This document shows, piece after piece, positions 1 to 8,316 of a stretch of 33,843 nt of DNA. A program made the position numbers and the translations under genes. How positions within the stretch are numbered: the stretch's first letter is position 1; the number at the start of each line of letters is the position of its first letter. Below the pieces are notes generated by a model. It was not told the DNA's origin. It saw only the letters and a program-made list of their open reading frames with translations, and did not search any database. Source of the stretch: Clostridiaceae bacterium DTU079 (GTDB lineage Bacteria; Bacillota; Clostridia; Acetivibrionales; Acetivibrionaceae); assembly GCA_001512505.1 (NCBI GenBank), contig LFSC01000038.1, positions 8,642 through 42,484 of the forward strand, read 5' to 3'.

Positions 1-609
1 CTTTTTGTCCAGAGGGACTTTTTTTAACTCTTTTACGGTAGATCGAATTATTTTGTTTATGTCTTTATAGCCCCGGGCTTTTTGAACCTTGTTGTGAAAT
101 AGGGAAATTATTTTATTTGTTTGTTCTTTGTTAAGTTCCCGGCATCTTGTGAATCTGGACAGCTTGTTGATTCTGTCTACCTTGAAAACGGTAATGACCG
201 CATAAAATATTGCTTTCAAAAGAGTCAGCATACTTTTTCCCTTTGTTAAGGGCTTAATCTTCTCCAAAACCTCTTTGACAGAAATATTGCTAAGATCCAA
301 ATAAATGAAATTTACATTGTATCCGAGGCTTTTTAATATTTCATCTTGAAGCTTTCCGAAATAGCCAAACCTGCACTGTCCGCACCCTCCCCCGAAGAGA
401 ATGCAATCGGCACCATGTTCGATGCCGTATAAAAAGTCCCCCATTATTGTTTTAAATGGAAGGCATGCAAACTCCGGTGAATGCAATATTCCCTGTTCCA
501 GTAAGCCCTTACCTGAGACAGGAGGCATGACATATTCTATACCTGCACAATCCAGCAGTACTTTTACGGGTATATATGCATCTCCCATATGGGGAAAAGT
601 AATTCTCAT
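1..609 (-). CDS. Acyl-CoA dehydratase activase-related protein (DUF2229-like / HgdB-like), partial
   Basis: The frame is open from an ATG at 607-609 to the left edge, giving 203 residues without a stop; the C-terminus lies outside the window. The protein starts MRITFPHMGDAYIPVKVLL and carries SPEFACLPFK (Cys49) and the motif GGGCGQCRFGYF (residues 73-84, Cys76 and Cys79). These match the second of two paired proteins often found in Clostridia and related to the 2-hydroxyglutaryl-CoA dehydratase activase/component family. The cysteines suggest an iron-sulfur cluster, but that is inference. Only 6 bases separate it from the upstream gene's stop, and GGTAGGG inside that gene's end can serve as ribosome-binding site, so the two are probably co-translated. 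The substrate is unknown. Confidence 0.75.
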   Translation of the reverse strand, partial: MRITFPHMGDAYIPVKVLLDCAGIEYVMPPVSGKGLLEQGILHSPEFACLPFKTIMGDFLYGIEHGADCILFGGGCGQCRFGYFGKLQDEILKSLGYNVNFIYLDLSNISVKEVLEKIKPLTKGKSMLTLLKAIFYAVITVFKVDRINKLSRFTRCRELNKEQTNKIISLFHNKVQKARGYKDINKIIRSTVKELKKVPLDKK

Positions 610-615
610 AATGTA

Positions 616-1533
616 TCACCCTACCATATCCAAAAATGCTTCCAATCGGGTATCAAACCCGGCTTCTCCCGTGTGTTCGTCAACGGTAAGCTTTAAAAGG
701 GGTATATTATACTTGGCTTTTAGCTGCCTTTCAATAAACTCAAGGACAAATGCGTCAACACCGCAGGCAAAGGGGGTTATATATATAATTCCCTTTATGC
801 CGGGGGTTGAGGCAAAGGTAAAGGCACTTCCAAGAAGCTCAAAGCCTATATCCCAAAATACTTTGCCCTGGAAAGGATATGCGTTCTTCCTTTTGGTTTC
901 GTGGTCGATATCCTTTGGAGTAAATACAGTTATATTTCTTTTTTCAAGCTTTTCAATCAGCTTCATGTTAAGATATCGGTCATAAACCATATACGGATGT
1001 CCCAATAAAGAAATTACGGTTTTTTCTGATTCGTTATCCATATAGCTCTTAAATTTCAAGGTTTGTTTGCAGATGCTATCGTAAGCCTCAATTGCTTTTT
1101 TAAAGGCTTCAACAACATCGGAATACTTAAGATTAAGAATCGATGCTAACTCTTTAAGGCTTTCAAATGTTTCTTCGGGCATCAAATCTATATGTATTTT
1201 TACTTCCAGCACTCTTATCTGCCTTTTTAAATTAAGCAGGGTCATATCGGGAAGTCCGCAAAATTTTGGACAGGTGTATTCGTTTTTATCGACACTTGTA
1301 TACCTGGGGATAAATACATAATCTACCTTGTCCTTTAAGCTATAGGCATGTCCGTGAAAAACCTTTACCGGCAGGCAGGTTTCATTGCTGCAATACTTTA
1401 CACCACAGTCAAGAATTTGCTTATTGGTGTCGTCGGAGACAACAACCTTGCATCCAAGATTGCGAAAAAACTCTTCCCAGAGTATGCTGTGTTCAAAAAA
1501 GAATAATCCTTTTGGTATACCAATGCTTATCAT
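616..1533 (-). CDS. DUF2229 acyl-CoA dehydratase activase-related protein
   Basis: A 305-residue protein starting MISIGIPKGLFFFEHSILW. It has the family hallmarks: a cysteine-rich N-terminal half (Cys43, Cys48, Cys53 in ETCLPVKVFHGH, then CPKFCGLPD at 88-96) and the C-terminal motif DEHTGEAGFDTRLEAFLD, typical of proteins related to the BadF/HgdC activases and the HgdA/HgdB dehydratase subunits. Characterised relatives pass electrons through a [4Fe-4S] cluster in ATP-driven 2-hydroxyacyl-CoA dehydration; the role of this stand-alone pair is not established. The start is well supported: AAAGGAG lies 8 bases before the ATG. It forms a two-gene unit with the partial gene to its left. It could equally be a cluster-handling protein rather than a dehydratase. 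Confidence 0.8.
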   Translation of the reverse strand: MISIGIPKGLFFFEHSILWEEFFRNLGCKVVVSDDTNKQILDCGVKYCSNETCLPVKVFHGHAYSLKDKVDYVFIPRYTSVDKNEYTCPKFCGLPDMTLLNLKRQIRVLEVKIHIDLMPEETFESLKELASILNLKYSDVVEAFKKAIEAYDSICKQTLKFKSYMDNESEKTVISLLGHPYMVYDRYLNMKLIEKLEKRNITVFTPKDIDHETKRKNAYPFQGKVFWDIGFELLGSAFTFASTPGIKGIIYITPFACGVDAFVLEFIERQLKAKYNIPLLKLTVDEHTGEAGFDTRLEAFLDMVG

Positions 1534-1836
1534 TTTAATACTCCTTTGTTATTATCTTATATATAAAAAAGAGATAAGAAAGTGTTCCACATCCCTAATA
1601 TAATCTAAATGTGTTTAGTACTTATTTATTATGTGCAAAAAGTGAAAGTATATATATCTTATTTACATATTTAATAGGATATACCGTTTTAGAAGATGTT
1701 AAACCTTTTAAAAAATCATTTGAAACATATTAATTGGCTGTTTAAAATAATTATATTTTGTAAGCAATGCCGTAACGATAATATCCATTTATCAAAAAGA
1801 AATTATCTTAAAATAGACCGATTGTAAAAAGATGCA

Positions 1837-1888
1837 ATAAAAAAAGCAAAGCAAAATCAAAGGAAGTTACCTTTTCATTGCTTTGCTT
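1837..1888 (-). terminator. Rho-independent terminator of the V-ATPase operon
   Basis: AAGCAAAGCAA at 1844-1854 and its exact complement TTGCTTTGCTT at 1878-1888 form an 11-bp stem, with an inner 5-bp stem AAAGG (859-863 of the 1000s) and CCTTT (870-874) around a 6-base loop. Read on the minus strand the stem is followed by seven T residues (complement of 1839-1845). It lies about 65 bases past the stop of the last ATPase gene. Confidence 0.88.
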
Positions 1889-1925
1889 ATTTCTTACATA
1901 TTTATTTTTTTAATAAAATCCGGCA

Positions 1926-1951
1926 TGACACGGAAGAACCGTCCCCCTGTG
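1926..1951. repeat. REP-like short palindromic element (GGGGACGGTTCTT family)
   Basis: On the minus strand the bases right after the atpD stop read CACAGGGGGACGGTTCTTCC followed by GTGTC. The core GGGGACGGTTCTT is a recurrent intergenic motif that I remember from many Clostridia and relatives, often linked to REP-associated tyrosine transposases. ACGG-TTCTT-CCGT forms a small hairpin. Only one copy is seen in this window, so its repeat status rests on prior knowledge. Confidence 0.5.
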
Positions 1952-2611
1952 CTATCCTTGGGCTGCGGCTTTTCTTGCCTGCTCTATCATCATGTCTTTG
2001 ACCTTCATCAGCCTTGTCAGGTTTCCTCTTTCATTTTCATCCAGCTTCATGGTTATATACTTGATGGTTTCCGAAAGCTGGGGTATCATGACGTACTCTA
2101 AAGCGTTAACCCTTCTTCTTGTTTTCTCGATTTCCTGAGCAAGAAGCTGGGCCGATTTTTCGGTCTGGGCAAGCTCAAGCATGTAGGGAAGTGCTTTTGA
2201 CAGGGCTGAGATTGCACCGTCAAGCTCCCCGGAGGTTGTTGCAAAGCCGTAGGGATATATGCTGCTTTCATCGTGGTTGGAGGTTTTATAGTCCAGTACC
2301 GGTACATCTACGCTCATTATGTTTTTGGTTGTTACTTCCAAAGATATGCTCTGCTTTGGAAGCATGAGGGCAGCCTCAAGTCCTTCCGAAGACATAACAG
2401 CCCTGGCTATGAGAAAGTTCTGATGTACCTGCATTAACATTTCTTCAACCGTTTCTCGGAGCTCCTTGTTTTTCCTCACCAGATCAAGAAACTTCTTCAT
2501 CAGCTCATCCAGCTTATCTTTAAGAAGTTTATGCCCCCTGCGGGCAACCTGCAGACGTTTTTTGAGGCGGGAGAGCTCCATACGGGTCGGATTTACACGC
2601 ATAATTGCCAT
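1952..2611 (-). CDS. atpD: V-type ATP synthase subunit D
   Basis: A 219-residue protein with the family's N-terminal signature [21 protein letters not shown] (residues 6-25 are the diagnostic part), long helices, and a helical C-terminal part with [20 protein letters not shown]. Subunit D is the central rotor stalk of the A/V-type ATPase; its two long helices form a coiled coil inserted in the A3B3 hexamer. The length is normal. AAGGAG lies 11 bases before the ATG. It is the last gene of the nine-gene ATPase operon, 22 bases after atpB, and is followed by a REP-like element and a terminator. Confidence 0.96.
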   Translation of the reverse strand: MAIMRVNPTRMELSRLKKRLQVARRGHKLLKDKLDELMKKFLDLVRKNKELRETVEEMLMQVHQNFLIARAVMSSEGLEAALMLPKQSISLEVTTKNIMSVDVPVLDYKTSNHDESSIYPYGFATTSGELDGAISALSKALPYMLELAQTEKSAQLLAQEIEKTRRRVNALEYVMIPQLSETIKYITMKLDENERGNLTRLMKVKDMMIEQARKAAAQG

Positions 2612-2633
2612 AGTATGCTTCGCTCCTTATAAA

Positions 2634-4010
2634 TCATTCTCCTTTGGGAAGGTACTTGTCAAGGTACTCATCCCTGATACGTTTAAGCTCTCCTCGAGGC
2701 AGGATTGAAAGTAGCTTCCAACCTATCTCAAGGGTTTTTTCAATGGTTCTGTCTTCTTCAAACCCTTGGGAAACGTATTCCTTTTCAAAAGCGTCCGCAA
2801 ACTTTGCATACAGCTTGTCGGTGTCGGTAAGGGCGGCATCACCCAGAATAACTGCCAGCTCTTTTGCTTCCTTACCCCTTGCATAAGCGGCAAACAACTG
2901 GTTCATGGTATCGGCATGGTCCTCGCGGGTTTTACCCTTTCCTATACCCTTATCCTTCAAACGGGACAGGGAAGGCAAAACGTCTATTGGAGGAGTTATA
3001 CCTTTTCTGTGAAGTTCTCTTCCCAATATTATCTGGCCTTCGGTTATATAGCCCGTAAGGTCTGGGATGGGATGAGTCTTGTCATCCTCGGGCATTGTGA
3101 GTATGGGAATAAGGGTTATACTTCCTTTGGAATCCAGCTTTCTTCCTGCTCTTTCATACAAGGTTGCAAGGTCTGTATAAAGGTAACCGGGATAACCTCT
3201 TCTTCCGGGAACCTCTTTTCTTGCTGCAGAAACCTCACGCAGCGCTTCGGCGTAGTTGGTTATATCGGTAATGATTACCAACACATGCATGTCTTTTTGG
3301 AATGCCAAATACTCCGCTGCAGTCAACGCCATACGCGGTGTGGATATACGCTCAATGGCCGGGTCATTGGCCAAGTTTATAAACAATACGGTACGGTCTA
3401 TGGCACCGGTTCTTTTAAAGTCACTTATAAAGAAGTCCGCTTCCTCAAAGGTAATACCTACTGCCGCAAACACAACGGCAAACTTGCTGTCGGTACCCAA
3501 AACCTTCGCCTGTCTTGCAATCTGGGCCGCAAGCTGTGCGTGGGGAAGACCGGATCCGGAGAATATGGGAAGCTTTTGTCCGCGAACCAGGGTGTTCAGA
3601 CCGTCAATTGCCGAAACTCCGGTTTGTATAAACTCCGAAGGATAGTCCCTGGCAGCAGGGTTTATAGGCGTTCCGTTTATATCAAGCCTTGCTTCGGGTA
3701 TAATTTCCGGTCCGCCGTCCAAAGGCCGGCCCATTCCGCTGAATACCCTTCCCAGCATATCCATCGATACGGGAAGCTCAATACCTCTTCCTAAAAATCT
3801 TACCTTGCTTTCAGCAACGTTTATACCGGCAGAGCTTTCAAACAGCTGTACCAGTGCATTGTCTCCGTCGACTTCAAGTACTCTGCATCTTCTGATTTCA
3901 CCGGATGCCAGCTCTATTTCACCGAGTTCGTAATATTTTACTCCTTCAACCTTTTTAACAAGCATCAAAGGTCCGGCAACTTCGGTTATGGTTCTGTATT
4001 CCTTTAACAT
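2634..4010 (-). CDS. atpB: V-type ATP synthase subunit B (non-catalytic)
   Basis: The 458-residue regulatory subunit of the A3B3 head. It begins [20 protein letters not shown] and carries [18 protein letters not shown] at residues 151-168, the place where catalytic subunits have a P-loop; the absence of GxxGxGKT is what separates B from A. The segment [20 protein letters not shown] with the following LATLYERAG is the conserved interface and arginine-finger region. The start ATG directly abuts the atpA stop (TAAATG), and AAGGAGGTG lies within the atpA end, pointing to translational coupling that would balance the A and B subunits. Confidence 0.98.
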   Translation of the reverse strand: MLKEYRTITEVAGPLMLVKKVEGVKYYELGEIELASGEIRRCRVLEVDGDNALVQLFESSAGINVAESKVRFLGRGIELPVSMDMLGRVFSGMGRPLDGGPEIIPEARLDINGTPINPAARDYPSEFIQTGVSAIDGLNTLVRGQKLPIFSGSGLPHAQLAAQIARQAKVLGTDSKFAVVFAAVGITFEEADFFISDFKRTGAIDRTVLFINLANDPAIERISTPRMALTAAEYLAFQKDMHVLVIITDITNYAEALREVSAARKEVPGRRGYPGYLYTDLATLYERAGRKLDSKGSITLIPILTMPEDDKTHPIPDLTGYITEGQIILGRELHRKGITPPIDVLPSLSRLKDKGIGKGKTREDHADTMNQLFAAYARGKEAKELAVILGDAALTDTDKLYAKFADAFEKEYVSQGFEEDRTIEKTLEIGWKLLSILPRGELKRIRDEYLDKYLPKGE

Positions 4011-5780
4011 TTAGTGCACCTCCTTTGAGATGAGGGCTTCTATTTGGTCGTTAAGCTCTTTTTCGATTTCATTGAAGGAGCTGTCAACCTGATTTTCAGG
4101 AGTATATTTTGCCCTACCTATTCTTTCCCTTACAGGAAGATCAAACAGGTCTTTGATGCTTACTCCCGCTTCTATAGCCTTTTTGCCCTTGTAATAGAAT
4201 CCCAGTATAAGCTTTAGCATTCTGTACTGCTTATTCAACGAGGTATAGGTGTCCACCTCATGGAATGCGTTTTGATGGAGGTAATCCTCACGAATGGATT
4301 TGGCTGACTCCAGGGTCAGTCGGTCGCTGGGGGAAAGGGCATCGACACCTACCAGACGTACAATTTCCTCCAGTTCCGATTCTTCCTGAAGAATTCTCAT
4401 TGTATCACTCCTAAGGGAGTCCCAATCCCTTGCCACATTTTCATTAATCCATTTGTCCAACCTGTCAAGATATAGAGAATAACTTGTTAGCCAGTTTATA
4501 GCCGGGAAATGTCGGCGATAGGCAAGGCTGGCATCCAATCCCCAGAACACTTTGACAATTCTCAGTGTTGCCTGGGTAACCGGCTCGGATATGTCACCGC
4601 CGGGAGGTGATACGGCACCGATTGCCGTCAAGGCACCTTCTCTGCCGTCGCTGCCAAGGCATACAATTCTTCCTGCTCTTTCATAGAACTGGGCAAGTCT
4701 TGAGCCGAGATAAGCTGGATAACCCTCTTCACCGGGCATTTCTTCCAAACGTCCGGACATTTCCCTTAGGGCTTCTGCCCAACGGGAGGTGGAGTCCGCC
4801 ATCAAGGCCACACTGTAGCCCATATCCCTAAAATATTCAGCTATGGTCATACCCGTATATATGGAGGCTTCACGTGCTGCAACGGGCATGTCGGAGGTAT
4901 TTGCTATCAGAACGGTTCTTTTCATAAGGGATTCCCCGGTTCTTGGGTCTTTAAGCTCCGGAAATTCCCTCAAAACGTCGGTCATCTCATTTCCCCGTTC
5001 ACCGCATCCGATATATATAACTATTTCAGCATCGGCCCATTTAGCAAGCTGATGCTGAACCACCGTTTTTCCGCTTCCGAAAGGTCCCGGTACGGCAGCA
5101 ACTCCACCCTTGGCAAGGGGGAAGAGAGTGTCTATAACCCTTTGGCCTGTAACCAAAGGTGAATCCGGGGGCAGCTTTTCTTTATAGGGCCTTCCGACAC
5201 GTACCGGCCATTTTTGCATCATTTTTATTTCCACCAGTTCGTTTTTGTCGTTGCGAACTTTTGCAACGGTTTCTTCGACGGTGAAGCTTCCTTCATATAT
5301 TTCTTCGACGGTACCGCTGACTCCATAAGGAATCATTATTCTATGCTCTACTATGGAGGTTTCCTGAACCTTACCGATTATATCTCCGGCATTAACCTTT
5401 TCTCCTTTTTTAACTGTAGGCTCAAATTTCCACTTCTTTTTACGGTCCAGGGAGGGAACATCTATACCTCTCGTAATATTGCTTCCTACCATTTTCCTCA
5501 TGGTTTCAAGAGGTCTTTGAATACCGTCAAAGATAGTCTCAATAAGTCCTGGTCCCAACTCAACGCTTAAGGGCGCACCGGTGGAAACCACAGGTTCGCC
5601 GGGACCTAAGCCGGCTGTTTCCTCGTAAACCTGAATAGAAGCTCTGTCTCCATGCATTTCTATTATTTCGCCAATCAGGCGGTGTTCGCTTACACGTACA
5701 ACGTCAAACATGTTTGCATCCCGCATACCTTCGGCAATTACCAAAGGACCGGAAACCTTAACTATTGTTCCTTGGCTCAC
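4011..5780 (-). CDS. atpA: V-type ATP synthase subunit A (catalytic)
   Basis: A 589-residue catalytic subunit. The P-loop GPFGSGKT is at residues 232-239, GERGNEM at 260-266, and the V/A-type non-homologous insert lies at about 110-200, which separates it from F-type beta subunits. [20 protein letters not shown] is the conserved catalytic-interface stretch. Three A and three B subunits form the ATP-hydrolysing or ATP-synthesising head. The start is GTG (778-780 of the 5000s): GGAAGG sits 8 bases upstream, and the nearby ATG is out of frame. It lies 37 bases after atpF in the operon. Confidence 0.98.
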   Translation of the reverse strand: MSQGTIVKVSGPLVIAEGMRDANMFDVVRVSEHRLIGEIIEMHGDRASIQVYEETAGLGPGEPVVSTGAPLSVELGPGLIETIFDGIQRPLETMRKMVGSNITRGIDVPSLDRKKKWKFEPTVKKGEKVNAGDIIGKVQETSIVEHRIMIPYGVSGTVEEIYEGSFTVEETVAKVRNDKNELVEIKMMQKWPVRVGRPYKEKLPPDSPLVTGQRVIDTLFPLAKGGVAAVPGPFGSGKTVVQHQLAKWADAEIVIYIGCGERGNEMTDVLREFPELKDPRTGESLMKRTVLIANTSDMPVAAREASIYTGMTIAEYFRDMGYSVALMADSTSRWAEALREMSGRLEEMPGEEGYPAYLGSRLAQFYERAGRIVCLGSDGREGALTAIGAVSPPGGDISEPVTQATLRIVKVFWGLDASLAYRRHFPAINWLTSYSLYLDRLDKWINENVARDWDSLRSDTMRILQEESELEEIVRLVGVDALSPSDRLTLESAKSIREDYLHQNAFHEVDTYTSLNKQYRMLKLILGFYYKGKKAIEAGVSIKDLFDLPVRERIGRAKYTPENQVDSSFNEIEKELNDQIEALISKEVH

Positions 5781-5817
5781 GCTTCATCCCTTCCTTCGAA
5801 AATGTATTAACCTTACG

Positions 5818-6138
5818 CTATTCATCCCTGAAAAGTATGTCAGCTCCCACGGCCCGTTCCACATTCTTTTTCACTCCCATCATACCGATGCCTAAAGAAC
5901 CTTGGTTGCCGGGTATGGGTATAATTGCGGGAAATCTGTCATCACTGTATTTGTCTATTGTAGAAACTATATCCTTGGCAAACTGCTCTGTGATGTATAT
6001 CACCGCATATTCTTCCCGGGCCAATTTATCCAATATTTCTTCGGCTTCGTTGGAGGTAGTGACGGGGAATACCGACATACCTATGGCTTTAAATCCTAAA
6101 ATACTGTCCTTGTCTCCAATTACTCCTATTTTATACAT
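5818..6138 (-). CDS. atpF: V-type ATP synthase subunit F
   Basis: With the start placed at the ATG of MYKIGVIGDKDSILGFKAIG the product is 106 residues, the usual size of this Rossmann-like stalk subunit. The longer frame, which adds 11 residues, would run well into atpC. The chosen ATG overlaps the end of atpC by 8 bases (ATGTATAA), typical of coupled genes. GDKDSILGF and ITEQFAKDI are family hallmarks. Subunit F binds D in the central rotor and is linked to activation of ATP hydrolysis in homologues. Confidence 0.93.
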   Translation of the reverse strand: MYKIGVIGDKDSILGFKAIGMSVFPVTTSNEAEEILDKLAREEYAVIYITEQFAKDIVSTIDKYSDDRFPAIIPIPGNQGSLGIGMMGVKKNVERAVGADILFRDE

Positions 6139-7150
6139 AAGCCTCTCGCAGCCTTTCTCTAATGATATCATTAGAAATATTATTGATTTTGCCCACCATA
6201 ATGATTCTGGCGTTTTTAATCTCGGTTTCCTTTGCCATGAGATATCCTATCAAAGGCTCGATACCGAAAGTTACATATCTTGCCTTTTTAACAAAAGAGG
6301 TTATAAAGTTATCCGACAGCTTTTCAAAACCTGAAAGGCTTCCGGTACGATTTATGCTTTCAATGCTGTTCTCAAGCAATGAGCCGTACCGGGAATACTT
6401 TATGGCCTGAACAAAGTTTTCGAGAGGAGCGTCAAGGTTTTCGAAAAACACCTTTATATCAATACTGCCTCCCGGGATAAGAATCTTTTGAAGAAAATCC
6501 CATGTCTTGTTAAGGTTTTTTGCCCTTAGAAAAATCTTTATATTGGTAAGGTCAACAAGGCTCAAAACCAGTTCATTTATAAATTTGTTGCAAAAAGAAC
6601 CCGATATGCTAAGCATATGTCTGTATTGTGCTTTGTCCAGAATCAGGTCTATTAACTGAGGGTCACCGGTTCTGTTGTAGGTGTCAATGCATTCTTCTAT
6701 AGCCTTTTGCATGATTTCAGGTAATTCTTTCATATTTCTGTCCTTTATCATAAGCTTAAGCTTTTCCACAGGAACGGAACCCGGCTCAATAAATATTGAA
6801 CCTTCCGTTTGCCCTGAAAATTCAGCCTTTAAGATAACTTTTGCATTATGGTAATCATTGGATAACAAAAACATGTTTATAACTTCCTGACCGGGAGCCA
6901 GCTCGTTTAAAAGCTCATACACTTTTTTACTTTCATCCTTAAGGAGCTTTTCATATTCAAAAACACTTTTAACTTCAGTGCCTGTCCGGCCATAGCCCGC
7001 TTCCAAAAGAACCTTTAAAGCTTCATCCGGTGTTTTTGCTTCGACCATTCTGTCAAACTTGGTTTTATCCAAAAGTCCTTTTTCAATTGCACGTATCCTT
7101 GCTACTGCGTAGTTAAATTCCGATTCTTTGATTTTCTTTTGATTTGGCAA
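6131..7150 (-). CDS. atpC: V-type ATP synthase subunit C (d-type rotor adaptor)
   Basis: A protein of about 339 residues with the vATP-synt_AC39 (subunit C/d) pattern: three similar helical segments, opening with ESEFNYAVARIRAIEKGLLD and containing NDYHNAKVILKAEF. It caps the membrane K ring and links it to the central stalk. Start choice: the first ATG (7154-7156) is only one base away from AAGGAGGG, too close for normal initiation, whereas TTG at 7148-7150 has a spacing of 7, so TTG is preferred. If the ATG is used the protein has two more residues. The end overlaps atpF by 8 bases. Confidence 0.92.
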   Translation of the reverse strand: MPNQKKIKESEFNYAVARIRAIEKGLLDKTKFDRMVEAKTPDEALKVLLEAGYGRTGTEVKSVFEYEKLLKDESKKVYELLNELAPGQEVINMFLLSNDYHNAKVILKAEFSGQTEGSIFIEPGSVPVEKLKLMIKDRNMKELPEIMQKAIEECIDTYNRTGDPQLIDLILDKAQYRHMLSISGSFCNKFINELVLSLVDLTNIKIFLRAKNLNKTWDFLQKILIPGGSIDIKVFFENLDAPLENFVQAIKYSRYGSLLENSIESINRTGSLSGFEKLSDNFITSFVKKARYVTFGIEPLIGYLMAKETEIKNARIIMVGKINNISNDIIRERLREAYV

Positions 7151-7186
7151 ATTCATCCCTCCTTTTCCGGCAAATAATAGGTATAA

Positions 7187-7783
7187 TCAGAACAGCGCTT
7201 TTATTACTTCGGGTTCTATTTCTTCTCTTTTTGCCCTAATTAGTGCCTCAAAGGAGCTGTTTGTTTCGATATCACCGGATTTTAAAACAAAGCCTCCCTT
7301 TATATCTCTGGACTCATCGGAAAGGGACAGGTTTCCCTTGATTCCTTTTGCAATCAGCTTTTTATTGATTTCCTCAACAAAATTCGGTGAAAGTCTTTTT
7401 TTGTCCCGAGAGGAAAAAATAATCTCTTCGGACCCGCTTTCAACAGAATTTAAAAGCATTTGTGATATTATTTGCTCATATTCCTTGTCAGGTAAGCTGT
7501 AAAGTTTTTCAAGCGTTTTCTTAAACGCTTCCTCAACCAATTCCTGTTTTGCCTGAAGCTTTTTCTTTCTTGCTTCCAGCTCGGCAACCGACTTAAGTCT
7601 TTTTTTAACATCCAGAGCTTCTTTTTTTGCTTTTTCAAGAATATCAGCCTTTTTTGCATCAGCCTCTTTTTTAGCTGATGCAATTATATTGGCTGCTTCT
7701 TCCTCAGCACGCTTAATATTTGACTCTGCCTGTGAGCGTGCTTCTTCAAGTATCCTTTCTTTTATTTTGTCTACTCCTGCCAT
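7187..7783 (-). CDS. atpE: V-type ATP synthase subunit E (peripheral stalk)
   Basis: A 198-residue subunit starting MAGVDKIKERILEEARSQ. The first half (to about residue 100) is a highly charged Ala/Glu/Lys-rich helix, as expected for the peripheral stalk that pairs with the H subunit, followed by a globular C-terminal domain. Start choice: AAGGGAG lies 8 bases before this ATG, while the longer frame beginning 42 bases upstream lacks any ribosome-binding site and gives an atypical N-terminus. It lies between atpK and atpC. Confidence 0.93.
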   Translation of the reverse strand: MAGVDKIKERILEEARSQAESNIKRAEEEAANIIASAKKEADAKKADILEKAKKEALDVKKRLKSVAELEARKKKLQAKQELVEEAFKKTLEKLYSLPDKEYEQIISQMLLNSVESGSEEIIFSSRDKKRLSPNFVEEINKKLIAKGIKGNLSLSDESRDIKGGFVLKSGDIETNSSFEALIRAKREEIEPEVIKALF

Positions 7784-7839
7784 AGGGGAAACACTCCCTT
7801 TTATATAGTTTGAAATTTTCATCACAATAGGTGAACAAA

Positions 7840-8304
7840 TTAAACCTTACCCAGCATTAATATTGAAATTATGAATCCCAGAATTGCAAACATTTCAACC
7901 ATAAGGGCCATTACTATACCTCTACCCATACCGTCAGGTCTTTTAGCAACCATGTGTATTCCTGCGGTTGCAACCTTACCTTGCCATATTCCGGAAATCA
8001 AACCGACAATACCAACGGGAAGGGCAGCAACAAATAACGAAAGACCGTTTTGAAGGGGCATAGTCAATTCTACTTTTTGCAGGGTCAAAAAGGCTATAAC
8101 GAATGCATATATTGCCTGGGTACTGGGAAGAGCTTCAAGTACCATAACAGCTCCGAACCTTCCGGGTTCTTCCGTTAATACGCCAGCTCCGGCTTCACCG
8201 GCAGTACAGACACCCTTTGACGAACCAATACCTGCCAGAGCAAAACCTACTGCCGCACCTAAAACAGCTAAAATACTTCCACCATAAGACATAAAGAAAT
8301 TCAT
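7840..8304 (-). CDS. atpK: V-type ATP synthase subunit K (membrane rotor ring)
   Basis: A 154-residue protein with four transmembrane helices, made of two homologous hairpins (GEAGAGVLTEEPGRFG in the first, AGIHMVAKRPDGMGRG in the second). Only the second hairpin carries the ion-binding carboxylate, Glu137 in MVEMFAILGF; the first has Ser61 at the matching place. Lined up with E. hirae NtpK from memory, Leu59, Thr62, Gln63, Gln108 and Glu137 correspond to Leu61, Thr64, Gln65, Gln110 and Glu139, its Na+ ligands. A perfect AGGAGGTAAT ribosome-binding site precedes the ATG, stronger than its neighbours', fitting the high copy number of K in the ring. Confidence 0.97.
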   Translation of the reverse strand: MNFFMSYGGSILAVLGAAVGFALAGIGSSKGVCTAGEAGAGVLTEEPGRFGAVMVLEALPSTQAIYAFVIAFLTLQKVELTMPLQNGLSLFVAALPVGIVGLISGIWQGKVATAGIHMVAKRPDGMGRGIVMALMVEMFAILGFIISILMLGKV

Positions 8305-8316
8305 AATTATTACCTC

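Larger units (their letters stand above)
1534..1951. other. Intergenic region, 418 bases, AT-rich
   Basis: No coding sequence is convincing here. The stretch holds the ribosome-binding site of the gene at 616-1533, the terminator of the ATPase operon (1837-1888) and a short palindromic repeat (about 1926-1951). The AT-rich middle (about 1560-1830) presumably contains the promoter of the dehydratase-activase pair. A minus-strand TATAAT at 1750-1755 is a possible -10 box, but I find no convincing -35 at the right distance. Confidence 0.6.

Noticed and set aside
401..985. A 194-codon plus-strand frame spanning the two dehydratase-activase genes
   Set aside because: The minus-strand frames show clear family motifs and ribosome-binding sites; this frame shows none.
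2766..3794. A 342-codon open frame on the plus strand antisense to atpB
   Set aside because: It lies wholly inside a certain gene on the other strand, has no ribosome-binding site, and its translation is rich in Cys, Gly and Tyr as expected of a mirror frame.
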